From: Conchocele bisecta | Taxonomy: Eukaryota; Mollusca; Bivalvia; Lucinida; Thyasiridae | Assembly: GCA_029237695.1 (NCBI GenBank) | Contig: CM055265.1 | Coordinates: 118,683,078-118,747,077 of the forward strand | DNA length: 64,000 bases | Direction: 5' to 3' | Shown here: positions 62,268-64,000 of the stretch, in pieces | Layout of the letters: each line of letters begins with the position of its first letter | How positions within the stretch are numbered: the stretch's first letter is position 1 | Translations under genes and position numbers: made by a program | Notes under the pieces: generated by a model | The model's database searches: none | Told to the model about the DNA's origin: nothing | Seen by the model: only the letters and a program-made list of their open reading frames with translations

Positions 62268-62424
62268 CTGGAACATGGTGTTTAACACACTGCAGGCCCT
62301 GGCTTTGGGCAAGCTTCTCGGAGATGTTAAACACTGGTCGTTGTATCAGGATGAACTTGTTATTGCCGATGTCCAGCTTCTTCTGTGAAAACGTGAATGT
62401 TCCCAACATCTGAATATTAATGCC
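62268..62424 (-). CDS. CCDC81: CCDC81 exon, HU domain 1 (most N-terminal exon in the window)
   Basis: This 157-bp exon has acceptor CTTATTTTTCAG|GG and donor GTTCCAG|GTACGT. It enters in phase 0 and leaves one G. It encodes GINIQMLGTFTFSQKKLDIG, NNKFILIQRPVFNISEKLAQ and SQGLQCVKHHVP. LGTFTFSQKKLDIGNNKFIL followed by IQRPVF is the hallmark of the first HU domain of CCDC81 (Pfam HU-CCDC81_euk_1 by my recollection). The domain's N-terminal helix must be on an upstream exon, which I do not find between 62425 and 64000, so it lies off the right edge. The start codon is therefore not in the window. Confidence 0.95.
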
Positions 62425-62609
62425 CTGAAAAATAAGTTGGTAGATGTGATTGTTACTGGAGGAATAGGGGTTATTATTCGATTAAATTCCAAGAGAGTTT
62501 ATGCTTTATTCCGTTACATGCTGGTATACTCTTAGTTCCTGCAAATTGTGTGACCAGTGTAGACCTAAATCAGCCTGCACATGCATGGGTAAATGTGGTT
62601 TTTTTTATA

Positions 62610-62855
62610 TATTAACACCATTTAACCTAAGTAACTGGAATGGATTTGATAGGTTAATTTTGCAACCAATCGAACCGTCACAAAATGATTTTCAGACTAG
62701 TCCATTTATTTAAAGGGGATGTTTTTGTTCTTAAAAATATGAGAATTACTTGCAAAAAGTGCAGATCCTGATGAGACGGCTCGGCACGAGCTGGCTCATC
62801 TGAATCTACACTTTTTGCCAATACCACTATACAGGCCTGTGGTGTTGAAAGGGTT
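62610..62855. repeat. Foldback family E, opposite orientation
   Basis: CATTTAACCTAAGTAACTGG, TTTTGCAACCAATCGAACCG + TCACAAAATGATTTTCAGAC, then TTGCAAAAAGTGCAGATCC / GAATCTACACTTTTTGCC, ending GTTGAAAGGGTTAA. Confidence 0.8.
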
Positions 62856-63190
62856 AACCCTTAAAATGCTGAATTAAATTTTGCTGTTTGATCTACAAGT
62901 TAGAACACCTGACTTCCAATCCGGAGGTTGTGGGTTCAAACCTGCATCAAAAATTACTTTCATGGTATTTCCATCCCACTGGTCAGTCATATGAGACTCG
63001 TCTCGTCCCGTCTCTATATGACCGTAGCTGTTGCTGGGACGTTAAACCCATTCACTTTCACTTTTTTCAAGCTTCTCATCAATAACATGTTTTGACTGCC
63101 CTTTAGAATCATTTCCAATGGAAATGATTCTAAAGTGCTGTCAAATTATGTTTCATTGAGAAAGAAGGCAACAGTGCTGTGCATAGGGTG
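62853..63190. repeat. Foldback family F holding a tRNA-derived SINE
   Basis: TTAACCCTTAAAATGCTGAA, then the SINE, then TCATCAATAACATGTTTTGA + CTGCCCTTTAGAATCATTTC and its hairpin partner. The right terminal end is worn. Confidence 0.75.
62884..63062 (+). mobile_element. tRNA-derived SINE
   Basis: The head has TGATCTACAAGTTAGAACAC, a CTTCCAATCCGGAGG anticodon-arm-like hairpin and a perfect B box GGGTTCAAACC. The body has GAGACTCGTCTCGTCCCGTC. The tail, TGACCGTAGCTGTTGCTGGG + ACGTTAAAC, is clearly related to the tail of the (CAAA)n family. It is antisense to CCDC81, unlike that family. Confidence 0.75.
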
Positions 63191-63560
63191 AGCTATTTTC
63201 TACTTCACAATAATCCAAACCATTCTTGCATCAACCTGTATATAGGACTAACTTATTGTTTGCCCTGCTGTCTTCGTGTACACATGCCGTACTTTCGAAT
63301 TGCGATATGACGTTATTGGCAGTTTGACACCGAAGCACACATGTACACGGCTGAACAGGCTGCGTGCCACATGAATTTCTGACAATAACCATAGACGCCT
63401 GGTTATAAATATAACTTTCTACGTATTGGAACAATTAATTATTAAACTTAATAGATATTGGGGAAATAGTCGCAATATGTGATTAATTGAAATGAAATTG
63501 TATGCTTTCATTGGTCCAGACTCCAGAAATTAGGGCAAACAATTAACCCCAATTCTCATT
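63191..63560. other. Intronic or upstream DNA, nothing recognised
   Basis: No CCDC81 exon or repeat family identified. Confidence 0.4.
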
Positions 63561-64000
63561 GATTCGTGCCCCTAGAAAACAAGTGAATAAGCATATTCTA
63601 AGAATAGTGTTAATTGAAAATTATTTAAAAAATATATTTTAAGTTGTTTCCCATGGTTTTCTTAATTTACCAGCTATTTTGTGATTTTTCTACCCAGATT
63701 CACATTTGATGCATCTAGGCAGCCGAACACTTCTTTTATATTGTATGAGTGATCAAGGAATGTCACTCAAATGTGCAAAATGTTGTAGGGCATGAACCTG
63801 ATGAGAAGTTTCAAGATCAATTAGGTGACTTGGGTGGGTTATTTCTGGGGACTCTAAGACTTGCATAAACAACAATTTTGCCAAATTCCTTATGTGCATT
63901 CATAGTAAAGTGTTTGAACTTTATGTTGATGTATACATTTTCAGGAATTAATCAGAATATAACACACAATATGATTCTACGTGCTTAGGGGCACGAATCC
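63561..64000. repeat. Possible TIR element reaching the window edge
   Basis: GATTCGTGCCCCTAG near 63561 and CTTAGGGGCACGAATCC at 63984-64000 are inverted. The interval between shows no coding signal. The right end may extend past the edge. Confidence 0.55.

Noticed and set aside
60130..62424. HU-domain sequences as bacterial contamination
   Set aside because: They sit in separate exons with GT-AG introns in matching phase and match the eukaryotic CCDC81 HU type.
62884..62950. Functional tRNA gene with a CCGG-type anticodon arm
   Set aside because: No acceptor stem pairing and a SINE body follows directly.

Overview
The window is nuclear DNA of an animal, most probably a bivalve mollusc. It has AT-rich intergenic-type sequence, canonical GT-AG introns, and tandem repeats of about 165-170 bp carrying TGACCTTGACCTTGGG that run into ACGG/ACGT microsatellites and a small hairpin. 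That repeat style matches the pearl / BIV160 / Helentron-type repeats described in bivalves. There is no bacterial-type gene organisation: every long reading frame I examined is a repeat-borne frame or a single exon.

One host gene is clearly present, on the minus strand: the CCDC81 orthologue (coiled-coil domain-containing protein 81). Nine internal exons can be assembled, at 62268-62424, 60130-60386, 54319-54398, 52640-52818, 38598-38732, 29039-29161, 23726-23888, 7350-7641 and 5808-5915. All eight junctions are in phase and give a 1,494-nt, 498-codon open stretch. It holds the two eukaryotic HU domains, a serine/proline-rich linker, a Cys/His cluster and the start of the coiled-coil tail. 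The N-terminal exon(s) lie beyond the right edge and the rest of the coiled coil beyond the left edge. Introns run from 1.4 to 16.1 kb, so coding sequence is under 3% of the window.

Almost everything else is repeats inside those introns. (1) Two satellite arrays of one family at 1-1172 and 41379-44396; the second has a three-monomer higher-order period of 501 bp. (2) At least a dozen families of foldback or MITE-like elements, named here A to Q, many nested. One has TTAA target sites (three copies) and one has pogo/Tigger-like CAGTGGAACCCC ends. (3) A roughly 395-457-bp SINE-like retroposon with a (CAAA)n tail and 11-13-bp target duplications, plus a tRNA-headed SINE with a related tail. (4) Several Helitron/Helentron-like non-autonomous elements with a 3' hairpin followed by CTAA or CATAAAAA. 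(5) Two recent local duplications, at 8493-10523 and 19299-21971. (6) Perfect or near-perfect palindromes with arms up to 60 bp.

The repeats touch the gene closely. The donor of the 7350-7641 exon runs directly into a pogo-like transposon end, and other repeats lie about 20-45 bp from several splice sites. No rRNA gene, functional tRNA, CRISPR array or complete transposase was found. Coordinates of repeat edges are read by eye and may be off by a few bases; splice sites are given to the base.
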